DNA from: Rhynchopus sp. YZ270_cl-10
Taxonomy: Eukaryota; Euglenozoa; Diplonemea; Diplonemida; Diplonemidae
NCBI GenBank assembly: GCA_964035575.1
Contig: OZ037839.1
Coordinates: 186,001 to 250,000 of the forward strand
DNA: 64,000 bases
Reading direction: 5' to 3'
Shown here one piece after another: positions 31,512 to 42,835 of the stretch. A program made the position numbers and the translations under genes. The stretch's first letter is position 1, and each line of letters starts with the position of its first letter. A model generated the notes under the pieces. The model searched no databases. It was given only the letters and a program-made list of their open reading frames with translations, and was not told the origin of the DNA.

Positions 31512-31720
31512 GCTGCCAGATCTGGCCAGATTTGGGGGCCAATTCCCCAGATCTGGCTCGTTTTCCAGATGTGGAGATCTTGTTTCCAGATCTGGCCAGA
31601 TCTGGTCAGATCTGGCCAGATCTGGGAATCTGGGAAATTTTTTTTTTCAAAAAAAAAAAAACCCCCCCAGATCTGGCCAGATCTGGCCAGATCTGGAAAT
31701 CTGGCCATTTTTTTTTTTCT
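31512..31720. repeat. CCAGATCTGG palindrome cluster
   Basis: About a dozen AGATCTGG-type palindromes, often as CCAGATCTGGCC, around a T-run/A-run pair. Similar clusters are at 38710-38825 and 42255-42312; those two both end in AGGGTAGATCCTT. Confidence 0.75.
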
Positions 31721-31789
31721 TTTCTCAGATTTCTGGCTATTGTCTCCCAGGGAAAGGGACTCTCGAATTTTTTTTTTCGCCCCTAAAAA

Positions 31790-32480
31790 GGGCTAATTTC
31801 GACGATTTGAGGCCATTTAAAGCAAAATTTGGCACTTTTGAGCATCTGTGGGGGTCTAAAACGTGGTTTTGCGAACCCGAAATTTCATGGTTTTTACCAA
31901 AGACAAGTCGATTTTTGAAAAATCTCGAAAAAAAAAATTTTTTTTTTCCGGGAAAATTTTGCCCCCTGAGCAGGGTTTTTGTGTACCAAAAAGTGCAAAA
32001 AAACGCAAGAGTCGGGTGTTTTGACGATCTGGTACCGCCATATGCAGTACAGGGGCCCACAATTTCGACTTTTTCTTAGCAATTTCCTTCATAATTTTTT
32101 TTGCGATTTTTGGCAAAGGCAAATCTCAGGCAAAAAAAATTCACCCCTGAGAGTGGGTCCTTGGGTGTCCAAAGATGCCAAAAACACAAAAATTTTGATG
32201 TTTTGACCATCTGTGGGCGCCTAAAACGCACTTCTCTGCCCAAAAAATGAATATCGATTTTTCCTTAGCGTTTTTATAGCCGTGATTTTTGGGTATTTTT
32301 TCGCAAAGGGAAAAAAAAAATATCAACCAAAATAGTGGGTCCTTGGGTGACCAAAAATGCAAAAAAACGCATTTTTTTTTGGTGTTTTGACCCTTCAGAA
32401 CCACCCAAAACGCACTTTTGTGTACCAAAACACGCATATTTCACATTTCCTTAGCAATTCCTTCACAAGTGCAAGGTGAT
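31790..32480 (+). repeat. Degenerate ~181-bp satellite, about four units
   Basis: Each unit has GTCCTTGGGT-type, CCAAAAATGCAAAAAAACGC, GTGTTTTGACCATCTGTGG, CTAAAACGCACTT and TCCTTAGCAATTTC landmarks. Successive landmarks sit at 31975, 32157 and 32338, a period of about 181 bp. Single diverged units occur near 35460-35600, 35820-35970 and 44330-44660. Confidence 0.7.
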
Positions 32481-33159
32481 TTTTGACCAAACTAATTTTG
32501 TGCACTTTTTTTGTGGTCACGTAACGCTAAAATCCTCTCCGTGATGCGAGAATTACATGTGAGAATGCGATAATGATTCTCGCATGCGAACGCCCAAAAC
32601 CACGAAGGAGGACGCAAGCTAGGCTTCAGTGCACTTAGGTACAGGATGCGTCGTTTTCAGTTACAAAAAAGGGTACTGTGAAGCGGTTGAGGCACACACA
32701 CAGACCCGTTGCAAAATGCATCTGGGACCCACGCTAGACCCCCCAAAAGCTGTAAAACCATATATTTCCATCTCGCGACCCCAGCGGATGTGGACTGAGG
32801 TGTTTTTTTTTGGGTGTTTAGAAAGGTGTTGGTCCGATTGGAGAATTTTTTCGGTAAGTGTTGCATTTTGTCCCCACTGAGTGTGCACTCAGAAAACACT
32901 CATCAATAAAACGACCTTTCTGTTCGGTAAAAAATAGTTATTTTCTATCGTAGTAGTGGGTTTGTCGTGCAGTGATGTTCTTTGTACCTGGAGAGTGGGC
33001 CGAGTGCAAGGTATGTTTTTAACCCCCCGATTTTCTCCCTTTTCGACATGTCCGCTATTTTTGAGCTATTTTTTTTTTTTTTGTCAACAAAAATGTCACT
33101 TTTACGTTTAAGGGGTACGGGGCGGCTTCTTGTTTGTTTGTTTGTTTGTTTTTTTGTAA
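32481..33159. other. No gene seen
   Basis: Unassigned DNA without repeats I could match, except a short segment near 32955-33020 that recurs inverted near 35240-35310. Confidence 0.4.
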
Positions 33160-33310
33160 CCAAAAGAAAACCGACGCAGGAGCTTTTCTTGGAACTGTTT
33201 TATTCTCCCTACCCTAACAACATCACATTTCAGAAAAACATTGTTTTTTCGTTTTTGTTCACTTTCTTTTCTTCTCCCTCACACCTGTTTGCTGTGAATT
33301 AAATTTTTTC
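33160..33310 (-). repeat. Inverted copy of 25230-25375
   Basis: Reverse complement of 25230-25375 with few changes. Confidence 0.75.
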
Positions 33311-33489
33311 GCCTGGTCGCATACTGCGAGTTTTCCTGGAAGCGCAGGAAAAATGACTGGGGAGTGTTGGTGGCTCCGTGACGCCACAGAGCCGGCACAC
33401 TAGTTGAGTGCCTCACAAAACCTAAAAATTTATTCCGCTTTGATTTTATTTATTGTCTTCACGCTATATTGTTCACGGTGGCCCATTCC

Positions 33490-33627
33490 TACCCTTAGGG
33501 TAGGGTCCGCGGGGGGTACCCCATGGGGTACCCCCCAAATCTGAGGGGTACCCCATGGGGTACCCCCCAGACTACCCCCGGGGGTACCCCCTGGGGTACC
33601 CCGCGCGGACCCTGACTGGCACTGGGG
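33490..33627. repeat. GGGGTACCCC palindrome tract
   Basis: Five or more GGGGTACCCC-type palindromes bounded by GGGTCCGCG and CGCGGACCCT. A similar tract is at 37262-37510. Confidence 0.75.
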
Positions 33628-33800
33628 GTACACAGGTACACAGGTACACAGGTACACAGGTACACAGGTACACAGGTACACAGGTACACAGGTACACAGG
33701 TACACAGGTACACAGGTACACAGGTACACAGGTACACAGGTACACAGGTACACAGGTACACAGGTACACAGGTACACAGGTACACAGGTACACAGGTACA
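33628..33800. repeat. Octamer array (GTACACAG), about 21 copies
   Basis: The same octamer as 2397-2795 in the opposite orientation. Open frames here are artefacts. Confidence 0.95.
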
Positions 33801-33834
33801 GCCAGAGTGCCAGAGTCAAGGGTCCGCGCGGGGT

Positions 33835-35095
33835 CCGCCCCCCGATGACATAACGAAGTATCGCTTGAAAATACCGTTCAATATATGTTGCTTGGTGTGC
33901 ATGAAGAAGGACACACAAGGTATATCAAACGATAAATCAATCAGATAAACGTTACATCATCGGAAAATTGTTGGCCGCCCCCCTGTCTTCGTATTTATTA
34001 CCCCGTCGACAGGCCAAACAGCGTTGGGCTCAGAAGAAGCAGTGCAAAACACTGGGGATCAACATGAGAACCAACTCCCAACAACACAGGCTACCGAAGT
34101 AGCAGGTGGGGTGTTGCGGGTGTTTGGGGTGAGAAAATCGATTTTGGTAAGTTGCAGCAGAACATTCTTAAGTTCGCACTAGTCGAGAGAGGCTTACCCG
34201 CTGCAGTGAAGCAGTGCACCCATTTAAGGGTGGAGAAGCGTGACACGCACATACAAGTATGTACGTTACTTCAACAAAGGCTGAATTCTGGTAATTCTAA
34301 GGGATGTGAATTCAGCCACCACGCAGGTAGTGTTTTAAGGTTCCTCGCTTTGTGCTGCACAGCGGACTCATGACACAAAGGAGTTGCCCCCGCTCTCTTT
34401 CGCGCAAACTTAAGAAAATTCTGAAGTAACTACAACCTGGCGTGCGGGTACAGATGCATTGCTTTGTTCTTTCCTCAAAGTCATTTCTGATCTCTCGGGT
34501 CTGTACTAAAGTCAGTGTTTAGATAAGCATCCACTTGACTCGTTCTAACAACCGTTGAAATCTAGAACAAAACAATACACTGCCCCTTCTCACACCAAGC
34601 CGCCATGCTTCAAGAGCATGCCCTGGGCAAAAATTACTGTGACAAAAATTGGTTTTCTGGGGGAACGCGATATTTTCTTGTGCCTACTGTAGTCCTCCGC
34701 AAGAGCAGAGGACAGACTTTCCGGATCCCGAAGTCGAATTTTTTGCACTAGCTATGCTCCCTGGGTTAATGGCTATAGCAGTGACTGACTAAGAGTTTCA
34801 TAATAATTGGGGCGGTCTATGGGGTGGGTTAATGGAAAAATTGGTTTAAAAACCCAACTTTTGCGGTCCCCACCCGGTTTGCAATAATTGCACCAGCTCT
34901 TCCATCGGCACTGTTTCGCTGTCACGATGAAGGGTCGTCGGTTCGGGTACCTGTTGAGAGAAATTGAGTGCAAAAGTAGAGACTACAACAAAAAAAATCA
35001 AACAAACAAACAAGAAGCCGCTCCGTACCTCTTCCATGCAAAAAAGAAAGTAAAAGACTGCCCTTCCTCAGTCCGGAAGTAGCACCTCATCCGGT
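33835..35095 (+). repeat. Long inverted repeat, left arm (family T)
   Basis: About 1.2 kb whose reverse complement is at 37440-38695, starting TGACATAACGAAGTATCGCT. It contains a family T unit. Short readings (RRQAKQRWAQKKQC with RTNSQQHR; QVPEPTTLH with EELVQL) are conserved between the arms, but I recognise no protein. An internal deletion or insertion distinguishes the arms near 34170-34340. Confidence 0.75.
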
Positions 35096-36063
35096 TCCCT
35101 GACGTAAAAGAGTTGTAGAGGTTACGAGATGCCATGATAAAAAAGTAAAAGTGACAATTTTGACAATAAAAATATGCTTCGATTTACATCCGAGCGGGAC
35201 AAAGGCGAAAAGGGGGAGCGGGGGGGTGTAAAAACCGGGGCTTAAAAACATACCTTGCAGCACTCGCTCGGCCTACTCTCCAGGTACGAGAACATCACTG
35301 CACGAACAATCCCACTGATACTGATACCTGCATTCTATTTGTTGCCACATGGTAAAAATGACCAAAACTTCGACCAATTTTTTTTTTCTTCACAATTTGC
35401 TCATTGAGGCTTTGTATTTTTTGGGCCATTTATGACCTACCCTACACGCCCGATTTTGGGCGAGAAGAAAAAAAAATTTGGGTCAAAAAATCGACGCGTC
35501 TTTGGTAAAATCACGACTTTTCGGGCGCGAAACCACGTTTTAGACCCCCACAGATGCTCAAAAGTGCCAAATTTTGCTTTTAATGGCCTCAAAGGATCAC
35601 GGGAGCACCCCTCGTAATTACGAGGGCTCCCCACGCCGTGACTGGGCGTGGTTGGTCATAAAATGGCCCAAAAACCCCAAACAAAACCTCAGATTGACCA
35701 AATCGAGGAAAAATTGTCAAGTCGAAATTTCAGCCAAAATACGGTCATTTTGGTTATACCCCGCGGTGTATGCAGTAGCTAGAACACGTACACAGCTAAG
35801 TTCCTAAGCGATTTCCTTCACATTTTTCATGAAAAATTGGTCAAAAATCGACTTGTCTTTGGTAAAAAAACCACGAAAAATCGGCTGCGCAAAACCACGT
35901 TTTAGACCCCCACAGATGCTCAAAAGTGCCAATTTTTGCTTTTAATGGCCTCAAATCGTCGAAATTAGGCCGATATAGGGCAAAAAAAAAATTTTTGAGA
36001 GTCCCTTTCCCTGGGAGGCAATAGCCACCGGGTGTGCAGGGGGTACCCCGGGGGGTACCCCTA
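35096..36063. other. Inter-arm spacer with satellite fragments
   Basis: Includes single diverged units of the 181-bp satellite and a GGGGTACCCC tract near 36030. 35640-35760 resembles 44700-44800. No gene. Confidence 0.5.
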
Positions 36064-37258
36064 GGGGAGGGTCACTGCACGTTAAATCTCTCGATAAATG
36101 CGATTTTTCCGATTTTGATCCTCAGAACCGCAGAAGTCCCCGAAAACTATACCAATCCACCTAGGGGACCCAAAAAACGCACCAGCGCCCCAGTTTTGAC
36201 ACAGAAACACTCAGATAATGCCTGAAATGCAATTTTAAAAGAGTGCCTACAGAACTTGTACCTGCCCACCCCTGTAGATAGAGCAACTCACACATCCATC
36301 ACGCCTCAGTGTGTGCCAGGGGCCAGAAAAGCCCCCAAAGCCACATATTTTCACCCCAGAACCTATCCCGAGGGGTACCCAGCCTGTTTCGGGGTGTTTA
36401 GAGGGACTTGGTGGAACTTAGAACCATGTTTCAAAAAGGGTACAAGTACTGTGCCAAGGGTTTGCCCTCTCAAGGGACCAAGTATTTGTACCCTTTTTGA
36501 AACATGGTTCTAAGTTCCACCAAGTCCCTCTAAACACCCCGAAACAGGCTGGGTACCCCTCGGGATAGGTTCTGGGGTGAAAATATGTGGCTTTGGGGGC
36601 TTTTCTGGCCCCTGGCTCACACTGAGGCGTGATGGATGTGTGAGTTGCTCTATCTACAGGGGGGGTGGGCAGGTACAAGTTGGTGGTCACTTTTAAAAAA
36701 CGCAAAAAAGTCGCTCAGAAGTGGTCAAAAGTGCCCAAAACCGGGCGGAATTCGATTTTTGGGGTCCAAATGGGCCTATGGTGTGGTTTTTTTTGACCTC
36801 AGGGGGTATTTTTTGATTTATTGCCTACTTCACGCTTTTTGACGGCTTCAGATACCTTAGGGTGGGAAAACCCTTGGCACAGTACTTGTACCCTTTTTGA
36901 AACATGGTTCTAAGTTCCACCAAGTCCCTCTAAACACCCCGAAACAGGCTGGGTACCCCTCGGGATAGGTTCTGGGGTGAAAATATGTGGCTTTGGGGGC
37001 TTTTCTGGCCCCTGGCACACACTGAGGCGTGATGAATGTGTGATTTGCTCTATCTACAGGGGGTGGGCAGGTACAAGTTCTGTAGGCATTTTTTAAAAAT
37101 TGCATTTCAGGCATCATCTGAGTGTTTCTGTGTCAAAACTGGGGCGCTGGTGCGTTTTTTGGGTCCCCTAGGTGGTTTGGTATAGTTTTCGGGGACTTCT
37201 GCGGTTCTGAGGATCAAAATCGGAAAAATCGCATTTATCGAGTACAGTGACCCTCCCC
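36064..37258. mobile_element. TA/G-run foldback element E11 (1.2 kb)
   Basis: TA at 36062-36063 and 37259-37260. The ends are GGGGAGGGTCACTG and CAGTGACCCTCCCC, and inverted homology continues for about 400 bp. Inside is a second nested palindrome centred near 36460 (arms from AACTTGTACCTGCCCACCCC to the AGAACCATGTTTCAAAAAGG region), so three copies of one 200-bp segment are present. Non-coding. Confidence 0.8.
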
Positions 37259-37261
37259 TAG

Positions 37262-37510
37262 CCTAGGCTAGGGGGGTACCCCCCAGGGTCCGCGGGGGTA
37301 CCCCATGGGGTACCCCCGCGGACCCTGGGGGGTACCCCTCGGGGTACCCCAAACCCCCCAAAGGGTACCCCGCGCGGACCCTACCCAACCCTGTGGGGTA
37401 CCCCCTGGGGTAGCCCACGCGAGGGGGTACCCCCCGCGGACCCTACCCTGTGTGGTACCCTACCCTGCGGGGTACCCCTTTTGGGGGTACCCCCAAAAGG
37501 GTCCGCTGGG
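37262..37510. repeat. GGGGTACCCC / GGGTCCGCG tract
   Basis: About ten GGTACC palindromes interleaved with CGCGGACCCT motifs, like 33490-33627. Confidence 0.75.
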
Positions 37511-38695
37511 CCACCGTGTTGTTGTTGGGTTGGGAAATAAAATTGTAGTCTCTACTTTTACATTCAATTTCTCTTAACAGGTACCCGAACCGACGACCCT
37601 TCATCATAACAGCGAAGCAGTGCCGACGGAAGAGCTGGTGCAATTATTTCAAAACCAGGTGGCGATCGTAAAAGTCGGGTTTATATACCAACTTTTCCAT
37701 TAACCCACCCCATAGACCACCCTAATTATTATGAAACTCTTAGTCAGTCACTGCTATAGCCATTTAACCCAGGGAGCATAGCTAGTGCAAGAAATTCGAC
37801 TTCGGGATCCGGAAAGTCTGTCCTCTGCTCTTGCGGAGGACTAGGCACAAGAAAATATTGCGTTCCCCCAGAAAACTAATTTTTGTCACAGTAATTTTTG
37901 CCCAGGGCATGCTCTTGAAGCATGGCGGCTTGGTGTGAGAAGGGGCAGTGTATTGTTTTGTTCCAGATTTCAACGGTTGTTAGAACGAGTCAAGTGGATG
38001 CTTATCTAAACACTGACTTTAGTACAGACCCGAGAGATCACACATGACTTTGAGGAAAGAACAAAGCAATGCATCTGTACCCGCACGCCAGGTTGTAGTT
38101 ACTTCAGAATTTTCTTAAGTTTGCATGAACGAGGAGGGGCGAATCATTCTTCGGGAACCATTAGCTGTATACCATGGAATGATTTTCTCAAAAAAACACG
38201 TGGGGGCTGAATTCATATCCCTTAGAATTGCGAATTCAGCCTTTGTAGAAGGTACGTCTTACTTGTACTTGTACTTGTATGCCGTGTCACCCTTCTCGAC
38301 CTTACCGGTTCACACGCTTGGAAGCACTGTAACCCTTCTCGCTATTGCAAACTTAAGAATTTTCTGCTGTAACTTACCAAAATCGATTTTCTTTCACCCC
38401 AAACACCCGCAACACCCCACCTGCTACTTCGGTAGCCTGTGTTGTTGGGAGTTGGTTCTCATGTTGATCCCCAGTGTTTTGCACTGCTTCTTCTGAGCCC
38501 AACGCTGTTTGGCCTGTCGACGTAATAAATACGAAGACAGGGGGGCGGTGCCAACAATTTTCCAATGATGTAACGTTTTATCTGATTGATTTATCGTTTG
38601 ATATACCTTGTGTGTCCTACTTCGTAACTTGCACACACGAGCAACGTATATTGAACGGTACTTCAAGCGATACTTCGTTATGTCATTGGGGGTAC
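37440..38695 (-). repeat. Long inverted repeat, right arm (family T)
   Basis: Reverse complement of 33835-35095. The inner part reads TTTCTCTTAACAG then GTACCCGAACC, resembling a splice acceptor followed by codons. The arms plus spacer make a 4.9-kb structure. Confidence 0.75.
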
Positions 38696-38699
38696 CTGG

Positions 38700-38844
38700 A
38701 AAAAAAAATTTTTCCCAGACGTCCCAGATCTCCCAGATGTGGCCAGATCTGGGACGTCTGGGAAAATTTTTTTTTCAAAAAAAAAAAAAAAAAATTTCCA
38801 GATCTGGCCAGATCAGGGTAGATCCTTAGCGAAAGTGAAAATAA
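38700..38844. repeat. CCAGATCTGG palindrome cluster, copy 2
   Basis: A palindrome of CCCAGACGTC/GACGTCTGGG arms with AGATCT inside, then a long T/A run and TGGCCAGATC. Confidence 0.7.
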
Positions 38845-39060
38845 GGATTTGGAGGTACCCTAAATTGGTCAAAAATGGTAAAAATGGTAAAAATGGTAGG
38901 AATTTTGGGGGCTTTTTTAGGGGAAAAAAAGGGTGAGGGGAGTTGGGTCCAGTCATAGGGGGTATAGCATATTTTTTGGAAAATTCTTCAAAAAATCAAG
39001 GATTTTTGCTGGGCACAATGAAAATTTTCAGAAAAATCCCAATTTTCGGCCAAATTTGGA
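38845..39060 (+). repeat. Repeat U, copy 2
   Basis: Same orientation and order as 26281-26510. Confidence 0.75.
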
Positions 39061-39344
39061 GCAAATTATGGCCCACCCACCCCGATTTTGGGTCAAAAAC
39101 CGACTTCATTTTTGCACAGGAGTGCCTACGATTTCGTAAACCAGAGGTCCTCTGGATGCATGCATTGATAAACACAACACTGGAAATTGCAAGGAACGGG
39201 TCTGTATGTGCGTGTTCTCTAGCCACCACAGTCACAGGGTATGCACAAAATGACCGAAGTGCAATGGCGATAATGGAAAGATAGATGCCGGCATTGGTGA
39301 ATTGCTGGAGTTCTGCACAGGAAGCTAGCATGACGTAGAATCAC
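39061..39344. other. Unassigned DNA at the breakpoint of the split gene
   Basis: No match to the CUB gene family. It ends exactly where the gene homology begins (39345). No gene seen. Confidence 0.5.
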
Positions 39345-41300
39345 ACATCAGGGAACGATTCTGGAAATGGAACAAACTTCACCTTGGAGAAGAGGTTCAA
39401 CAATTACGACAGTCCCATGGATGTTGTGCTGAACGGTTCCGCATTTGTGCAGTTCAGAAGCCTTTACTACTACGGGTGGTCAAGACTTGAGTTCGACTAC
39501 GTGTGTGTGGATGCGACAACTCAAGCACCACCTACAGATGTGCCGGACACACGTGCACCTGGTGTGAACTACGTCTGTGAGGAGCACACCGACCTGAACA
39601 ATGCGACTGGGAACGCGAGCTTTCAGATTTCCCTCAGACCCGGCGGATACTATACACGTACGAGGTGCTGGCACATTGAGTGTGACAAGGATGTTGTCAT
39701 CTCGTTCTCCACCATGAATCTGTACTCCTCTTCCTACGTGGACGTGTACACAGGTAACGATTCTGGAAATGGAACAGACTTCTCCTTGGAGAAGAGGTAC
39801 AACTATTACGACAGGCCTACGGATGTTGTGGTGCACGGTTCTGCATTTGTGCAGGTAAGAAGCAATTACTACTACGCGCAGCTGAGAGTTGATTTCAACT
39901 ACGCGTGTGTGGATGCGACCACTCAAGCACCACCCTCACCTGCGCCAAACACACGTGCACCTGGTGTGAACTACGTCTGTGAGGCACACAACGACCGGAC
40001 AGGCACTGGGTACGTTAACTTTGAAAACTACAACAGCTCCCACACGGAGTGCTGGCACATTGAGTGTGATTACGACGTTGTGCTGAAGTTCTCTGACATT
40101 CAGTTGTACTACTATTCCTACGTGTCTATCTACAGCTCAGGGACCGGGGCTGGGAACGACACAAACTTCAACTTGGAGTATGACTGGTCCTCGTACACCA
40201 CCGGCCTCGAGGGTGTGGAGCTTGTGGTGAGTGGTTCTGCGTTTGTGCAGTTCAGAAGCACTTACTACTACGGGAGGTCGTACCTTGCCTTCCAGTACGA
40301 ATGCAGAGCACCGACACCTCCTCCACAGCCGCAGTGTGGGGTGGACACAGTGCCACAGCGTTGCGGGCGGGGGACGTCGCGTGCGTGTGCATTTGAGGTG
40401 AGACACCCTGCACGCCTGCTGTCGGTGGCGTTCTCGTGGGACGGACGTCGTGTGGCGACAGGGTCAGCAGACCGTTTTGTGCGTGTGTTTGACGCACGCA
40501 CGGGTGTGCGGGTGGGACAGATGGGCTGTGCAGACGGCTTCAGGGTGCACGACATTGCGTTCTCGCCAGACAACAACCTGGTGGCGCTTGCTGGGGAGGG
40601 CGGGCGTGTGGTTGTGTGCGACGCTGCGACAGGTGTGCTGGAGGCAACCCTGGTGGACATGTCTGCATCGGGGAGCACACCTGTGCACCGTGTGGAGTTC
40701 ACGAGGGACGGGCGCTACGTGGTGAGCGGAGGTGGACAGGATGCACGCACACGTGTGTTCGACATGCTTGCGTCGGACAGGACGAAGGCGGCGTCTGTGA
40801 TCAACCACCATGCACGCAACGTGGGGTTCTCTGTGGACGGTGCACACCTTGCGACAGTGCGCGGTTCTGAGGTGGACGAGGTGACGACTGTGTGGGGGCT
40901 GGACGGGATGCCTGCTGTTGAGCTGCCCTCTGTTGCCGCACGTGTGACGGCACTGTCCTTCTCGTCCTTTGGTGGGAACGCGCTCCTGCGTGGGATGAGC
41001 GACGGGACGATCCTTGTGTCGCAGCTGCCCGGGAGTTCGATTGGTGACGGCAGTGCTGTGGACGGTGTGTCTCTGAGCATGCTGTCGGGTGCTGTGCACG
41101 ACAGCAAGTTCTCACGCGACGGGAAGATGATTGCTGCTGTGGGCGAGGGTGACGTGATGGTGTGGTCGCACGACGGGTCTGTGCTGCACGACCTGCTGGG
41201 ACACTCGCAGGCTGTCCTGCCACGCCTGGACTTCTCCCCCGATGGCACACGCCTGGCAACTGTGAGCCGTGACGGCACCCTTGTGGTGTGGAAGCTGTGA
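39345..41300 (+). pseudogene. 3' part of a CUB-WD40 gene, copy 2 (5' lost)
   Basis: Homology to the family starts abruptly inside a CUB unit (ACATCAGGGAACGATTCTGG, encoding TSGNDSGNG) and then stays open to the normal stop. It encodes the end of one CUB unit, two full units (the TDLNN type and the NDRTGTGY type) and the whole seven-blade WD40 domain, near-identical to gene 1. There is no signal peptide or promoter in front; the first Met (39384) is internal. The missing front half matches the - strand fragment at 44776-47409, which stops at the same codon of the CUB unit. Likely a broken gene, perhaps not expressed. Confidence 0.85.
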
Positions 41301-41860
41301 GCATGCATGCTGTGTGATAGGTGCTTTGTTTCCTCTTGGGGATGAACACGTTGTGTGTAACCTTTTTATTATTTGGAAGAAATTCTTTCGTTTGTTGTGT
41401 CGTGGAAACAGTGTCTATCAATTTCACTTTTGAATCGGTATTTTTTATTAGTTTTACTATTGCAACCAAGGAATTTATACCATTCCCCATTTGATACATC
41501 TGTCTGACCACCTTATGCATTCCTTGGTTGGTCTCTGTAGCCCGAGACCGGAATCTCCCCTCCTGTTCACTCCTCATTGCAGTGCTTACATTTCTGTTGT
41601 CAATAATCGTGCTCTTTTCCCCATCCCATTTGCCACACCGAGTCAATGATGTTGTTCGCATATTGTGTAACAATAAGAAACAATAACTATCAGCGACGAG
41701 GGACACTCCCCCCTCCCACGATTGTGATGATATCATTACATCGTCGTTCACGAAACCCTCATGAGTCTGATCATAGGAAACGTGGAAAATGGCAACAGAA
41801 AAAGCACTACTCTCAATGTGACTATCTTTGTGTGTTCCCTCCCCCCTTTTTTTACTCATA
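41301..41860 (+). other. 3' flank of the broken gene copy, conserved with gene 1
   Basis: Near-identical inverse of 7211-7753 (for example ACAACAAACGAAAGAATTTC read on the other strand), so the copy carries its original downstream DNA. Confidence 0.7.
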
Positions 41861-41992
41861 TGCTGCGCAAGGGAGAAAAGATAAGGGGGAGGGAGGCTAG
41901 AGCCTGGTTAGCTCGTGATGGAACCTTGATGCCGTTCCACAATAAACTGATTTATCGGTATAATGATGCATCCCAAACAAGCAAGACAAAGA

Positions 41993-42245
41993 AGGGGTAA
42001 GGACATTCTGGTACCCCCAAGTTTGACTTTTGGACAATTCAGACCCACAAGGTTTACGATAAAGACACTTCAGACCCACAAGGTTTGCATTTTGGACAGT
42101 TCAGACCTTGTGGGTCTGAACTGTCCAAAATGCAAACCTTGTGGTCTGAACTGTCCAAAATGCAAACCTTGTGCGTGTTTTCTTCTTCTAAGGTGCTTGC
42201 TCTCCATACCTAGACCCTCGAATTTTTTTTCTTGGCCCCATACAT
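41993..42245 (+). repeat. Repeat Z, copy 2
   Basis: Like 29250-29540, with one fewer internal palindrome unit. Confidence 0.75.
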
Positions 42246-42251
42246 ATGCAC

Positions 42252-42312
42252 GGATGCTGCCAGATCTGGCCAGATCTCCAGATCTGGGCCTCCCAGATCT
42301 GGCCCAGGGTAG
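42252..42312. repeat. CCAGATCTGG palindrome cluster, copy 3
   Basis: Four AGATCT palindromes followed by AGGGTAGATCCTT, as at 38700-38830. Confidence 0.7.
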
Positions 42313-42621
42313 ATCCTTATTTTCGCTAAAAACGCTAAAAATCCCAGATTTATTTTCGTTTTTTTCCTTTTTTTTTCTCTCCCGTTTTTGAATTTTTTCC
42401 GCGCAGGCCTGACGCTAACTTTCAGGTTTTTGGGAAATCGTGGGAGTTATGGTTTGTCCACGAGCGCAGCGAGCAGAAAAATTGAGTAACGGTCTAAAAA
42501 AAAATCCAACAAGCAGGTTGACTGTACTGAGGCAGAATAGTGGTGTTTTTTCCACATCTCAGCTGTCGTAGAACTAAACCCCAGGGGATAATCTAGGTTT
42601 TGGGGGTTTTCGCTGAAACTC

Positions 42622-42835
42622 GGTCGAGCCCAACCCAGCTCGTTAGGGCCCCGGCGGAATGTGAGAATTCCTCGGTTATCCCACTGCGGAGTTCGGCACT
42701 GTATTGATAATTGCACCAGGCACCTCAGTATATTTACAAAAAGAAACGGCGGTCGTGGCACCCATGGCGAAGCCACGGTACGCAACATTTCTGAAAATGT
42801 TGCCATAAAACGGCACTGTCGTTGGTAATTATCAA
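42622..42835 (+). repeat. SINE-like repeat, copy 3
   Basis: The most diverged of the three copies. A second short piece of its 3' end (GCGAAGCCACGGTACGCAA) lies at 42885-42905. Confidence 0.5.
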
